From Dyella sp. S184 (GTDB lineage: Bacteria; Pseudomonadota; Gammaproteobacteria; Xanthomonadales; Rhodanobacteraceae): a DNA stretch of 64,000 nucleotides. The position numbers and the translations under genes were made by a program. The notes beneath the pieces are model-generated. The model made no database searches. It saw only the letters and a list, made by a program, of their open reading frames with translations, and was not told where the DNA came from. Of this stretch, positions 35,525 through 44,253 are shown one piece after another. The stretch lies in contig NZ_LMUE01000017.1 of NCBI RefSeq assembly GCF_009766065.1, positions 157,662 to 221,661 on the forward strand. Direction: 5' to 3'. The first letter of the stretch is position 1. Every line of letters starts with the position of its first letter.

Positions 35525-35553
35525 TTGACACAGATGACTGCGCTCCGTACGCT
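35525..35553 (+). promoter_or_regulatory. promoter of the XRE/hydrolase/NatAB operon
   Basis: TTGACA (35525-35530), a 17-bp spacer and TACGCT (35548-35553), placed about 45 bp before TTG 35598. The -35 is perfect and the -10 matches 3 of 6. The TATGCCA/TGGCATA repeat ending 15 bp upstream could be the operator of the XRE regulator encoded by the second gene. Confidence 0.45.
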
Positions 35554-35597
35554 GTGGCTGTCAAGGTCGCTTGACATTCACATCCGGAGCCGTCCGC

Positions 35598-36215
35598 TTG
35601 GACAATACCCGTTCAATCCATAAGCGCTATCAGCGCGAGTTCTGGCCCGCGATGCTGGCCTATGTCGCGATCATGTTCCTGCTGTGGCCATTGCTGCCGC
35701 GGGTGCACAGTGAGCTGTTGAAGATTGCGCTGGCGCTGTTGCCGGTGCTGCCGGTGCTGTTTGTAGTGCGCGCGATGGTGCGGCTCGTGCTGGGCAGCGA
35801 CGAGCTGGAGCAGCGCATTCACCTGATCGGCCTGGCGATAGCGGCCACCGTGGTGAGTACGCTGAGTCTGGTCGGCGGTTTTCTCGCCGCGGCCGGCGTG
35901 ATCAGGCTCGATGGCGCGATCCTGCTCTGGGTGTGGCCGACCCTGGTGCTGGTGTATGCCGCCGGGCGTGGCTGGGCCAGTCGCCGCTACGGCGGCGGTT
36001 CCGATGTGGTGTGTAACAACGGGATTGCCTTGTATTGGCAACTGTTGCTGGTGGCGCTGGTGATTGCCGCGATCGCCGGGCTTGGACGCGATCAGATGAG
36101 TGGTGCCCAGCTGGCCATGCTGTGTGGCATGAGCTCGGTGCTGGTGGCGTGGGCGCTGGTGCTGGCGATCCTGCGTCGGCGCAAGCGGCAACGCGGCGAG
36201 CACGAGGCGCTGTGA
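35598..36215 (+). CDS. multi-pass membrane protein, first gene of XRE operon
   Basis: A protein of about 205 residues with four or five hydrophobic helices and a conserved-looking loop GSDELEQRIHLIGLA. The start is uncertain: TTG 35598 has CCGGAG eight bases upstream and is preferred, while TTG 35571 would add nine residues; there is no in-frame ATG nearby. It ends in a basic tail (RRRKRQRGEHEAL). Small proteins of this type are often encoded beside a short XRE regulator, as here (33 bp to the next gene). No function recognised; a membrane sensor or partner for the regulator is a guess. Confidence 0.7.
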   Translation: MDNTRSIHKRYQREFWPAMLAYVAIMFLLWPLLPRVHSELLKIALALLPVLPVLFVVRAMVRLVLGSDELEQRIHLIGLAIAATVVSTLSLVGGFLAAAGVIRLDGAILLWVWPTLVLVYAAGRGWASRRYGGGSDVVCNNGIALYWQLLLVALVIAAIAGLGRDQMSGAQLAMLCGMSSVLVAWALVLAILRRRKRQRGEHEAL

Positions 36216-36248
36216 TGTCGGGATGGCATTCGATATCGGCGGTTGCCG

Positions 36249-36446
36249 ATGAATAACCACGTACGCGAACTGCGCGGCGAGCAGGGCTGGTCGCAGGCGG
36301 ATCTGGCCGAGCGGCTGGAGGTATCGCGGCAGACCATCAACGCGATCGAGACAGGCAAGTACGATCCCAGTTTGCCCTTGGCATTCAAGATCGCGGCGTT
36401 GTTTGGCCGTCCGATCGAATCGATTTTTGTACCGGGTGAGGAGTGA
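36249..36446 (+). CDS. short XRE-family HTH transcriptional regulator
   Basis: A 65-residue, single-domain regulator: VRELRGEQGWSQADLAERLEVSRQTINAIETG is a textbook Cro/CI helix-turn-helix, and KYDPSLPLAFKIAALFGRPIESIF is the usual closing helix of this compact group. ATG 36249 is preferred over a TTG two codons earlier. There is no ligand or oligomerisation domain beyond the HTH, so it probably binds DNA as a dimer and may control its own operon. The next gene starts 5 bp after its stop. Confidence 0.9.
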   Translation: MNNHVRELRGEQGWSQADLAERLEVSRQTINAIETGKYDPSLPLAFKIAALFGRPIESIFVPGEE

Positions 36447-36451
36447 TAGGC

Positions 36452-38023
36452 ATGGCATTGAAGGGACGTACGGCAATGCGCATCGGTGCGGTGGTCGTGG
36501 GGCTGGGGGCGCTGGCCTGGCACCAGTTCCATCATCCGCAGCAGGTCGCGACAGAAACGGCAGCAACTCCGGTTGTCGCCATCGGCGCGGTGACGCCGGC
36601 CAAACCGCAGACGTGGACGCTCGGCACGGTGACGTTGACTGCGTGTCAGCTCGGCCAGCCGAACAGCGGGCTCAGCACGGCAGCATGGTGCGCCGACTTC
36701 CCCGTGCCGGAGAACCGCGACGATCCGCACAGCCGCACGATCAAGCTGAAGCTGGCGCTGCTGCGTTCCAGTGCGCAGGTGGCGAGCAAGGACATGCTGG
36801 TGTTTCTCGCCGGCGGCCCGGGCCAGGCCGCCACCGATTCGGCCGGTGCAATCGCCACGATGCTGGAACCCTTGCGCGCGCATCGCGATGTGCTGCTGCT
36901 CGACCAGCGTGGCACCGGTGGTTCCAATGCGCTTACCTGCAAAGATTCCGATGATGCGACTACACCAGATGACGACGACAGTTTCGATGCCGACAAGATG
37001 CGCGCAGCGGCCGCCGATTGCCTGAAGCAGCTGGCCAGCCGTGCCGACCCGCGCTTCTACACCACCACAGTCGCGGCACAGGACCTGGAGGATGTGCGCA
37101 AGGCGCTCGGTTCGCCGCAGTTCGACCTGATCGGCGTGTCGTATGGCACACGGATGGCGCAGCAATACCTGATGCGTTATCCGGATGCGGTGCGCAGCGT
37201 GATCCTGGACAGCGTGGTACCGAATTCGCTGGCACTGGGCGAGGACTTTGCACGCAACCTGGACGATGCGCTTAAAGCACAGTTCGCGCGCTGCACCGCC
37301 GAGCCTGCATGCAGGAAACAGTTCGGCGACCCGGACCAGACCCTGTATCAGTTGCGTGATGCGCTGCGTGCCAACCCGCATCAGGTCAGTTTCCGCGATC
37401 CGCAGAGCTACCAGACCGTCAAGCGGGTGTTGGACGAGAACTCGTTGGCCAGCGTGGTACGGATGTTTGCCTATACGCCGGCGACGGCGGCGCTGTTGCC
37501 GCTGTCGATCGACGCGGCCGCACATGGCGATGTCGGCCCGCTGCTGGGCCAGGCGAAGATCCTGTCCGGTGATCTGTCCGAGCTGCTGGGCAGCGGCATG
37601 CAGTACTCCGTGATCTGCAGCGAGGACGCCGACCTGCTCATGCCGCGCCCGCAGGATGCCAATACCATCCTCGGCACACACATGATCGATGCATTCAAGG
37701 CGGTCTGCTCGGTGTGGCCCAAGGGCTCGCGCCCGGCGGATTTCCATCAGCCACTGAAGACCGACAAGCCGATGCTGCTGCTGGCTGGCCAGTACGACCC
37801 CGTGACGCCACCGCGCTATGCCGATGAAGTGGCCAAGGGCTTGTCGAACGCACGCGTGCTGGTGCTCAAGGGACAGGGCCATAGCGTGATGTCGGCCGGC
37901 TGCACGCCTGAATTGGTCAAGCATTTTGTCGAGAAACTCGATCCGAAGACGCTGGATGCCAGCTGTCTGGATCGGCTGCAACCCACGCCGATCTTCATCG
38001 ACTTCAACGGAGCAACGCCATGA
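36452..38023 (+). CDS. alpha/beta hydrolase, S33 peptidase-like, membrane-anchored or exported
   Basis: A 523-residue protein with an N-terminal hydrophobic segment (about 11-27) that acts as signal or anchor. The hydrolase core has VFLAGGPGQAA (oxyanion region), DQRGTGGSN, the nucleophile elbow GVSYGT, a late aspartate in AGQYDPVTPP and the catalytic histidine in GQGHSVMS. Together with the TAP-like C-terminal part this resembles tripeptidyl or proline aminopeptidases of the S33 family. ATG 36452 is preferred because GAGGAG lies 8 bp upstream; GTG 36443 would overlap the XRE stop. Coexpressed with an ABC exporter, it may process what is exported or act at the cell surface; that is inference. 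Confidence 0.8.
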   Translation: MALKGRTAMRIGAVVVGLGALAWHQFHHPQQVATETAATPVVAIGAVTPAKPQTWTLGTVTLTACQLGQPNSGLSTAAWCADFPVPENRDDPHSRTIKLKLALLRSSAQVASKDMLVFLAGGPGQAATDSAGAIATMLEPLRAHRDVLLLDQRGTGGSNALTCKDSDDATTPDDDDSFDADKMRAAAADCLKQLASRADPRFYTTTVAAQDLEDVRKALGSPQFDLIGVSYGTRMAQQYLMRYPDAVRSVILDSVVPNSLALGEDFARNLDDALKAQFARCTAEPACRKQFGDPDQTLYQLRDALRANPHQVSFRDPQSYQTVKRVLDENSLASVVRMFAYTPATAALLPLSIDAAAHGDVGPLLGQAKILSGDLSELLGSGMQYSVICSEDADLLMPRPQDANTILGTHMIDAFKAVCSVWPKGSRPADFHQPLKTDKPMLLLAGQYDPVTPPRYADEVAKGLSNARVLVLKGQGHSVMSAGCTPELVKHFVEKLDPKTLDASCLDRLQPTPIFIDFNGATP

Positions 38024-38211
38024 AATATCACTTCGCGAAAAGTCCGTACGTTCTGGCCAACGCCATGTTGTGGGCTGCTGCCATCATCGCTGCCGCGATG
38101 CTCGGCGCGCCGAAATTCCTTTTCCTGGTACTGCTTCCGCTGCTGGCCACGCTGTCCGTGGTGACCTTCGGCCTGCGCGCTGCTTCAAACGGAGTGATTT
38201 GTCGTGATTGA
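38020..38211 (+). CDS. small membrane protein in the ABC operon
   Basis: A 63-residue frame, MKYHFAKSPYVLANAMLWAA, with two hydrophobic helices (about 12-27 and 33-52). It overlaps the hydrolase gene by 4 bp (ATGA) and the ATPase gene by 8 bp, so it is clearly part of the operon. No recognised family; it may be an accessory subunit of the transporter. Confidence 0.7.
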   Translation: MKYHFAKSPYVLANAMLWAAAIIAAAMLGAPKFLFLVLLPLLATLSVVTFGLRAASNGVICRD

Positions 38212-38938
38212 AGTCAGAAACCTGCATAAAGCATTTGGCGCAGTGAAGGCCGTCGATGGCGTCAGCTTTACTGCGCGCGATGGCGAGATCACCGGCCTGC
38301 TTGGTCCCAACGGCGCGGGCAAGACCACCACGCTACGCATGCTGTACACGCTGATGACGCCGGATCGCGGCCAAGTGCTGGTGGATGGTATCGACGCGGC
38401 AGTCGATCCGCTCCGCGTGCGCCGCGAGCTCGGCGTGCTGCCGGATGCGCGCGGACTCTACAAGCGACTTACCGCGCGTGAGAACATCGAATACTTCGGT
38501 CGCCTGCATGGTCTGCCGGAGGATCTGCTGGCCAGTCGTCGTGATGCGTTGATCAAGGCGCTGGAGATGGGCGATATCGCCGATCGCCGCACCGAGGGCT
38601 TTTCGCAAGGCCAACGCGTGAAGACCGCGATCGCACGTGCCCTTGTGCACGACCCGCGCAACGTGATCCTTGACGAGCCGACCAATGGCCTCGACGTGAT
38701 GGCCACGCGAGCATTGCGCCAGTTCATGGCGCGACTGAAAGGCGAGGGCCGCTGCGTGCTGTTTTCCAGCCACATCATGCAGGAGGTCGCTGCGCTGTGT
38801 GACCGCATCGTGGTGATCGCGCATGGTCGCGTGGTGGCTGACGAGTCACCGGATGCGCTGCGTGCGCAGACCGGCGAGAACAACCTGGAGGATGCGTTCG
38901 TGAAGATCATCGGCACCGACGAGGGTCTGGCCGCATGA
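38204..38938 (+). CDS. ABC transporter ATP-binding protein, NatA-like
   Basis: ATPase of 244 residues starting at GTG 38204 (MIEVRNLHKAFGAVKAVDG). Walker A is LGPNGAGKTTTL, the signature is the variant FSQGQRVKTAIAR, Walker B VILDEPTNGLD, and the switch histidine is in FSSHIMQEV. It matches the NatA group that exports Na+ with NatB, though the assignment to Na+ rather than another substrate depends on family resemblance only. It overlaps the permease gene by 4 bp. Confidence 0.9.
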   Translation: MIEVRNLHKAFGAVKAVDGVSFTARDGEITGLLGPNGAGKTTTLRMLYTLMTPDRGQVLVDGIDAAVDPLRVRRELGVLPDARGLYKRLTARENIEYFGRLHGLPEDLLASRRDALIKALEMGDIADRRTEGFSQGQRVKTAIARALVHDPRNVILDEPTNGLDVMATRALRQFMARLKGEGRCVLFSSHIMQEVAALCDRIVVIAHGRVVADESPDALRAQTGENNLEDAFVKIIGTDEGLAA

Positions 38939-40140
38939 ATAATGTCACGGGAAAAAATCAGCGTAGCCGCGCCTTCCTCACCGTGTTCCTGAAGGAGGTG
39001 AAGGAAAACCTGCGTGACCGCCGCACCCTGATCAGTGCCTTCCTCACCGGCCCGCTGCTGGGGCCGCTGCTGTTCGTGATGCTGATCAACTTCACTCTCA
39101 ACCGCGAACTGGACAAGGCGGAGAAGCCACTGCCGGTGCCAGTGATCGGCGCCGAATACGCACCGAACCTGCTCGACGCGCTGAGAGCCGGCGGCGTGGT
39201 GCCGGGTGCGGCGGTGGCCGATCCGGAGCGGGCCGTGCGCAAGCAGGACGCCGACGTGGTGCTGCGCATTGCATCCGACTACGGCAAAGCCTGGCGCAAG
39301 GGCGAGCCGGTGCAGGTGGAGTTGTTTTACGACTCCTCGCAGCGCGATGCGAACACATCGGTGGAGCGGGTGAGCACGCTGGTCGAGAACTACGCGCGGC
39401 AGCAGGGCGCGATGCGGCTGGTCGCACGCGGGATGTCGCCGAGCACGGCGTGGCCATTGCAGGTCGCCCGGCGCGACCAGGCCACGCCGCAGTCACGCGC
39501 GGTGCTGATGTTCGCGATGCTGCCGTACTTCTTCGTGATAACCGTTTTCATGGGTGGCATGTACCTGGCGATCGACCTCACCGCCGGCGAGCGCGAGCGG
39601 CAATCGCTGGAGCCGCTGTTCGCCAATCCGGTGGCGCGCTGGAAGATCCTGTGCGGCAAGCTGGCAGCGATCTGCGCATTCTCCACCGCCAGCCTGTTGA
39701 TGACCCTGCTGGCATTCGCGGTGGTGGGGCAGTTCATCCCTGCCGAGAAGATCGGCATGGAGCTGGATCTTGGCGTGCACTTCGCGGCCTACGTGCTGCT
39801 GCTGATGCTGCCATTGGTGCTGCTGCTGGCCGCGTTGCAATCGATGGTGGCGGCGTTCGCGAAGAGTTACCGCGAGGCGCAGACCTACATCTCGCTGCTG
39901 ATGCTGGTCCCACTGATTCCGAGTGCACTGCTGTCGTTCATGCCGATCAAGGCGCAGGCATGGATGTACGCGGTGCCGCTGCTGGGGCAGAACCTCGGCA
40001 TCATGCAGTTGCTGCGTGGCGATGGTGTCAGCGTGGAACAGCTCGGTCTGTGCCTGGCCGGCAGCTTTGCGGCGGCGCTGCTCGCGCTGCTGGCCACGGT
40101 CCAGTTGTATCGCTCGGAGCGGCTGGCGATTTCAGCCTGA
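38935..40140 (+). CDS. ABC-2 type permease, NatB-like
   Basis: A 401-residue permease with one N-terminal helix (about 30-55), a large extracytoplasmic domain (about 60-185) and five or six C-terminal helices. TAGERERQSLEPLFANPV is the conserved cytoplasmic segment of the NatB/ABC-2 class, and FFVITVFMGGMYLAIDL precedes it. It overlaps the ATPase gene and ends the operon, 2 bp before a strong hairpin. Likely a Na+ or small-molecule exporter; the real substrate is unknown. Confidence 0.88.
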   Translation: MNNVTGKNQRSRAFLTVFLKEVKENLRDRRTLISAFLTGPLLGPLLFVMLINFTLNRELDKAEKPLPVPVIGAEYAPNLLDALRAGGVVPGAAVADPERAVRKQDADVVLRIASDYGKAWRKGEPVQVELFYDSSQRDANTSVERVSTLVENYARQQGAMRLVARGMSPSTAWPLQVARRDQATPQSRAVLMFAMLPYFFVITVFMGGMYLAIDLTAGERERQSLEPLFANPVARWKILCGKLAAICAFSTASLLMTLLAFAVVGQFIPAEKIGMELDLGVHFAAYVLLLMLPLVLLLAALQSMVAAFAKSYREAQTYISLLMLVPLIPSALLSFMPIKAQAWMYAVPLLGQNLGIMQLLRGDGVSVEQLGLCLAGSFAAALLALLATVQLYRSERLAISA

Positions 40141-40141
40141 G

Positions 40142-40178
40142 GCCACCAGCAGGGGCGGAGCCTCAGCCCTGCGGTGGC
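40142..40178. terminator. bidirectional hairpin between natB-like and EF-hand genes
   Basis: GCCACC-A-GCAGGG (40142-40154) pairs with CCCTGC-GGTGGC (40167-40178), a 12-bp stem with one bulged A. It overlaps the last codons of the convergent EF-hand gene. Without a T-run it is a probable but unproven terminator for both strands. Confidence 0.45.
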
Positions 40179-40492
40179 GCGGTCAGTTCCTGCGCGTTGA
40201 GGTAGCCGTGGTGGTGGCGGTCAAGCTTGTGGAACTGACGGCGCAAGTTGTCCTGGTATTCCTTCAGCGTGATCGGTTTGCCGCGGCCACCCGGTAGCTC
40301 ACTGGTCTCCAGGATGCCGTCGTGGTTGGTATCCATGCGGTAGAAACCCTGGCTCATGTACGCCACGTATTCGGCTTCGCTTACCTTGCCATCGCCGTTG
40401 GTGTCGAACTGCTTGAGATAGTCCGCGCGCGAGTCCTGTGCAAATGCGGCCAGCGGCATGAGCAGTGCCATGGCGATGACCAGGCGGCGCAT
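40163..40492 (-). CDS. secreted EF-hand calcium-binding protein
   Basis: A 109-residue protein with a signal peptide ([19 protein letters not shown]) and EF-hand loops: DTNGDGKVSEAE (about 30-41) and DTNHDGILETSE (about 54-65) are canonical, while DRHHHGYLNAQE (about 91-102) is a degenerate third loop rich in histidine. It is probably periplasmic and binds Ca2+. ATG 40492 shares one base with the folE stop (TGATG), so it is translationally coupled to a cytoplasmic enzyme gene, an unexpected pairing. Confidence 0.85.
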   Translation of the reverse strand: MRRLVIAMALLMPLAAFAQDSRADYLKQFDTNGDGKVSEAEYVAYMSQGFYRMDTNHDGILETSELPGGRGKPITLKEYQDNLRRQFHKLDRHHHGYLNAQELTAPPQG

Positions 40493-41085
40493 CAGCGGCT
40501 GCCGCCGTGGATGCCGATGAACTGCAGGAACTCCGCGCGGGTGCGCGCGTCGTCGCGAAAGGTCCCGAGCATCTGGCTGGTCACCATCGACACGCCGCGC
40601 TTGTGCACGCCACGGGTGGTCATGCATTCGTGGCTGGCATCGATCACCACCGCCACGCCGGCCGGCTGCAGGGTTTCCTGGATGCACTGGGCGATTTGCG
40701 CGGTGAGCTTTTCCTGCACCTGGAAGCGGCGTGCGAAGCCCTCGACCACACGGGCCAGCTTGCTGATGCCGACGACGCGGTTGGTCGGCAGATAGCCCAC
40801 ATGAGCGCGGCCGATGATCGGCGCCATGTGATGCTCGCAATGGCTCTCGAACTCGATGTCGCGCAACACCACCATCTCGTCGTAACCGTTCACCTCCTTG
40901 AAGGTGCGGCGCAGGTAGTCGCCCGGGTCGCTTTCGTAGCCGGAGAACCAGTCGCGGTAAGCCTTGACCACGCGCTTGGGTGTATCGAGCAGGCCCTCAC
41001 GCGCCGGGTCCTCGCCGGCCCAGCGCAGCAGGATGCGCACCGCCTCTTCGGCCTGTTCGCGGGTGACGTCGTGCTGGTCGCTCAT
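40492..41085 (-). CDS. folE: GTP cyclohydrolase I
   Basis: Converts GTP to 7,8-dihydroneopterin triphosphate, the first step of folate (and queuosine-related) synthesis. The 197-residue protein has the zinc and substrate residues: [18 protein letters not shown] (Cys and His ligands), [19 protein letters not shown] (third ligand Cys and catalytic segment), and the family end EFLQFI. ATG 41085 is preceded by AAGGAA. A longer upstream frame has no family similarity. Confidence 0.97.
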   Translation of the reverse strand: MSDQHDVTREQAEEAVRILLRWAGEDPAREGLLDTPKRVVKAYRDWFSGYESDPGDYLRRTFKEVNGYDEMVVLRDIEFESHCEHHMAPIIGRAHVGYLPTNRVVGISKLARVVEGFARRFQVQEKLTAQIAQCIQETLQPAGVAVVIDASHECMTTRGVHKRGVSMVTSQMLGTFRDDARTRAEFLQFIGIHGGSR

Positions 41086-41184
41086 GGAGATTCCTTCGGT
41101 TCTGCGGATTCCCTCCAGTTTAGCGAATGCGTCAAGGGATGCCCTGTTCCGTGTGGAGGAGGGCACCCGGATCGGGCGCCGGAC

Positions 41185-42039
41185 TCAGGGATCGGGCACG
41201 AAATGGTCGGGGAACGGCTCCGGCATGCCCGGGCGCGGCGCCGGTACCACACCACGGGCGAGCAGGTGGTCCCAGGTGTCGTAGTACAGCGCGATCACTT
41301 CGTCCGGCGTACTCGACGCACGCTCGAAATCGACATAATGGATCGAGGACTCCTCGCGCTGGCCGTGGCCGGTGCCGAGCGGGCCTTCACTCTGGGCCTT
41401 GGCCATCGCTGCCGGGTTCATGGAAGCCTGGGTTGACGGTGCAGCCATGGCCGGAGCGGGATTCACGGCAGAACGGGACGTCGATTCCATGATCGGCGCC
41501 GGAGCGGGTGGCGCTGGAGCGGGCATCGGTGCATAGGTTTCCCGCGAAGCCGCATCGGCCACGGGTGCGGGCATCGCCGGCTGAGCGTAGGCGCGCTGAC
41601 GACGGAACACCGCCACACCGATCACGCCGACATTGTCGGGACGCCCGGTGCGCACCGCATAACTCTGCGCGAAATCCGCGAACACGAAGTCGGCGACCTG
41701 CGCCATGCTCTTGCGCCAGCCGAGTACATCGGTGTTGGTATAAGGGTCCAGTACGTAGCCGGTCTGCGACCAGTCGGCGCTATCGCCAGAGATCGCGTTG
41801 ATCGCGTCGACCGAAAGGACCGCCATCACATCGTTGCCGGAACGGTTGCGCAGGCTGATCTGGTAGCGATGCCCAGGCTCACCGGCGATGTAGTAGCGGC
41901 CATCGTGCCGGTAGACCGGCAGCGCGCGCTGGCTGTCGCGGTCGTACACGCTCAGATCGACCAGCCGACCCACCGCAGCGGCGGCCGCGGCATGGGCCAG
42001 ACTCGCCGCGAAGGCGAGCGCGAGCAACAGGGTTTTCAT
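41185..42039 (-). CDS. exported protein of unknown function with Pro/Ala-rich linker
   Basis: A 284-residue protein. After a signal peptide (MKTLLLALAFAASLAHA) comes a domain of about 115 residues (RLVDLSVYDRDSQRALPVYR to VIGVAVFRRQ) with beta-strand-like pattern, then a low-complexity Pro/Ala/Met linker (about 150-215), and a short charged C-terminal part containing GTGHGQREESSIHYVDFERA. I do not recognise the family; similar exported proteins with this two-part plan occur in xanthomonads. Probably periplasmic or surface-exposed. It lies 99 bp beyond the folE start and has no strongly linked neighbours. Confidence 0.75.
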   Translation of the reverse strand: MKTLLLALAFAASLAHAAAAAAVGRLVDLSVYDRDSQRALPVYRHDGRYYIAGEPGHRYQISLRNRSGNDVMAVLSVDAINAISGDSADWSQTGYVLDPYTNTDVLGWRKSMAQVADFVFADFAQSYAVRTGRPDNVGVIGVAVFRRQRAYAQPAMPAPVADAASRETYAPMPAPAPPAPAPIMESTSRSAVNPAPAMAAPSTQASMNPAAMAKAQSEGPLGTGHGQREESSIHYVDFERASSTPDEVIALYYDTWDHLLARGVVPAPRPGMPEPFPDHFVPDP

Positions 42040-42154
42040 GGGGCGACTCCGGCATGCATCGCGGATCGATGCATGGGATGTAACGCTGCGCCGTTGCCGA
42101 TGGGGTTAACCCGTGATCAGATTTCGGTGGCGTCTGTCGAGGAAATGCTACGGC

Positions 42155-42733
42155 CTATGATGACGAGCGGCCGGCGAAGAGACGCCGATCCAGCATGTCG
42201 AACGCGAGCGTCACCAGCAGGGCTGCCGCAGCGCCGAGGGTGACCTCGCCCCAACGGAACAGGGCGAACTGCCAGAATGCACCGCTGTGCGGCACCAGCA
42301 TGATGATCGTGGTGGTAGTGCCACTGATGCGGCCGGCGGCACCCAGATTGAAGGCCGAGCACAACATCATGCCGACGATCACCGCCAGCACGTAGGCCAG
42401 GTAATGATCATGGCCGAGCATCGCGGCGCCCATGCCGATCAGGCCGCCGATCATCGCGCCGACGAACTGGTCGCGAGAGGAACTGCGCACCTCCGCATAG
42501 CTGCTCTGGCTCACCGCGATCGCGGTGATTGCGGCCCAGAAGCCTTGCCCCAGGCCCAATTCGAGGGCGATGAAGTAGCTGATGCTCGCGGCCAGCACGG
42601 CACGCAGCGCATGGACCAGGCCGACAATCAGGCGGTCGCGTGGTGGCAACGCCTGCCGCAGCCGCGCCAGTTCATCCGTCAGCAGATCGAGCCGGCGATG
42701 GTGTTCGACCAACGGTCGGCGTGGTTCGCTCAT
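42155..42733 (-). CDS. FUSC family membrane protein
   Basis: A 192-residue inner-membrane protein with a cytoplasmic N-terminal helix (about 1-30) and about six hydrophobic segments. FWAAITAIAVSQSSYAEV and DQFVGAMIGGLIGMGAAMLG fit the FUSC (fusaric acid resistance / AaeB-like) half-unit. Full AaeB proteins are much longer; short single-domain members like this are common. Overlaps the rmuC stop by 4 bp, so it is cotranscribed. Substrate unknown. Confidence 0.75.
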   Translation of the reverse strand: MSEPRRPLVEHHRRLDLLTDELARLRQALPPRDRLIVGLVHALRAVLAASISYFIALELGLGQGFWAAITAIAVSQSSYAEVRSSSRDQFVGAMIGGLIGMGAAMLGHDHYLAYVLAVIVGMMLCSAFNLGAAGRISGTTTTIIMLVPHSGAFWQFALFRWGEVTLGAAAALLVTLAFDMLDRRLFAGRSSS

Positions 42734-44187
42734 GTTTCCTCGTCAGCTTCGCTATCGGTGCCACTGCTATCGCCGTCGATCAATTCACTGCCGAGCAGCT
42801 CGGTGGTATCTTCGCTGGACAGGGACTCCACGCTGCGCAGCTTTTTCTCGATCGTGCGGGTCTTCTTGCCGGCATCGCTGATGCTCTTGCTCACCGTGTT
42901 GAGCTGGCGTTCGGCCTTTTCCAGCACGAGTCCGAATTTTCCGAATTCGTTCTTCACCGCGCCGAGCAATTTCCACACTTCGCTGCTGCGCTTGGCAATC
43001 GCCAAGGTGCGGAAGCCCATCTGCAGGCTGTTGAGCAGGGCGCTCAGCGTGGTCGGGCCGGCCACGGTGACGCGGTGGTCGCGCTGCAGGCTTTCGAACA
43101 GGCCGGGCCTGCGCAGTACCTCGGCATACAGCCCTTCGGTCGGCAGAAACAGCACGGCGAAATCCGTGGTGTGTGGCGGCGCCACATACTTGGACCGGAT
43201 GCGCTTGGCTTCTTCGCGCACGCGGACTTCCAGTCCGCGACCTGCTGCCGCTGCCGCGTCGGGATCCGCCGCGTCCTGGGCTTCCAGCAGGCGCTGATAG
43301 TCCTCCACCGGGAACTTCGAGTCGATCGGCAGATAGACGTTCTCGCCATCGCCCTGGCCCGGCATACGGATCGCGTACTCGACCCGTTCGTTGCTGCCAG
43401 GCACGGTGATGACGTTGGAGGCGTATTGCTCGGCAGTCAGCAGGTCCTCCAGCAATGCGCCAAGCTGCGCTTCGCCGAAAATGCCGCGTTGCTTCACATT
43501 GTTGAGTACGCGCTTCAAGTCGCCCACGCCGACCGCGAGGTTCTGCATTTCGCCGAGACCACGCTGCACGGCCTCCAATCGCTCGGAGACCAGCTGGAAC
43601 GATTGGCCCAGCCGTGTCTCCAGCGTGCTCTGCAATTTCTCGTCGACGGTGGCGCGCATCTGTTCGAGCTTGGCCGCGTTGTCCTGCTGGATCGCGCCGA
43701 GCTTGGTTTCCAGCGTGGCGCGTACTTCGCCCATGCGCTTCTCGTTGTCGGCAGTGAGCGCGGCGAGGCGTTGCTGTTGTTGTTCGCCGAAGCGATTGAG
43801 CGAAAGCGTGACTTCCTCGCGACTCTTGCGTGCGTCTTCGGCGAGACGCTGCGCCAGTGATTGCAGGCCGTTGTCGGTGCGTTCGGTGAGCAGGTTCAGA
43901 CGCTGACCGAAACCGTCAATGCGTTCGATCTGTTGCTGTGACATGCCGCTGAGTTGTTCAACGACGTGACCACGAAAGCGGTCGAAGCCCTGCTGCAGCT
44001 CCTCGCGGCCGCTGCGCTGCTCTTCGCGCAACGCGCGCTGCAGTCGTTCACCATCGTCTTTCAGCGCGTCCAGCCGCGGGGCGAGTCCTGCATCGCCGCG
44101 CCCGCGCATTAGTACGATCACCTGCAGCACGATGACCAGCAGCACGGCGACGATGAGAACGATCAGCAGCATTTCAGTGGCAGGCAT
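42730..44187 (-). CDS. rmuC: DNA recombination protein RmuC
   Basis: Nuclease-like protein that limits recombination at inverted repeats and short sequences. The 485-residue protein has an N-terminal transmembrane anchor (ATEMLLIVLIVAVLLVIVLQ), a long coiled coil (about 40-215) and the RmuC domain with LPIDSKFPVEDYQRLL and the DFAVLFLPTEGLYAEV motif. The acidic tail (DGDSSGTDSEADEET) is typical. It sits between an RlmI-like methyltransferase and a FUSC protein on the same strand. Confidence 0.93.
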   Translation of the reverse strand: MPATEMLLIVLIVAVLLVIVLQVIVLMRGRGDAGLAPRLDALKDDGERLQRALREEQRSGREELQQGFDRFRGHVVEQLSGMSQQQIERIDGFGQRLNLLTERTDNGLQSLAQRLAEDARKSREEVTLSLNRFGEQQQQRLAALTADNEKRMGEVRATLETKLGAIQQDNAAKLEQMRATVDEKLQSTLETRLGQSFQLVSERLEAVQRGLGEMQNLAVGVGDLKRVLNNVKQRGIFGEAQLGALLEDLLTAEQYASNVITVPGSNERVEYAIRMPGQGDGENVYLPIDSKFPVEDYQRLLEAQDAADPDAAAAAGRGLEVRVREEAKRIRSKYVAPPHTTDFAVLFLPTEGLYAEVLRRPGLFESLQRDHRVTVAGPTTLSALLNSLQMGFRTLAIAKRSSEVWKLLGAVKNEFGKFGLVLEKAERQLNTVSKSISDAGKKTRTIEKKLRSVESLSSEDTTELLGSELIDGDSSGTDSEADEET

Positions 44188-44253
44188 AAGGGAATCCAGT
44201 GATGCAGGTTGCGAGTTTACGCAAGGCTGTCTCGCCCGCTGCGATCAGGCCGA

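Noticed and set aside
36443-36445. GTG start of the hydrolase gene overlapping the XRE stop
   Set aside because: The ribosome site GAGGAG fits ATG 36452 better and the three extra codons add nothing.
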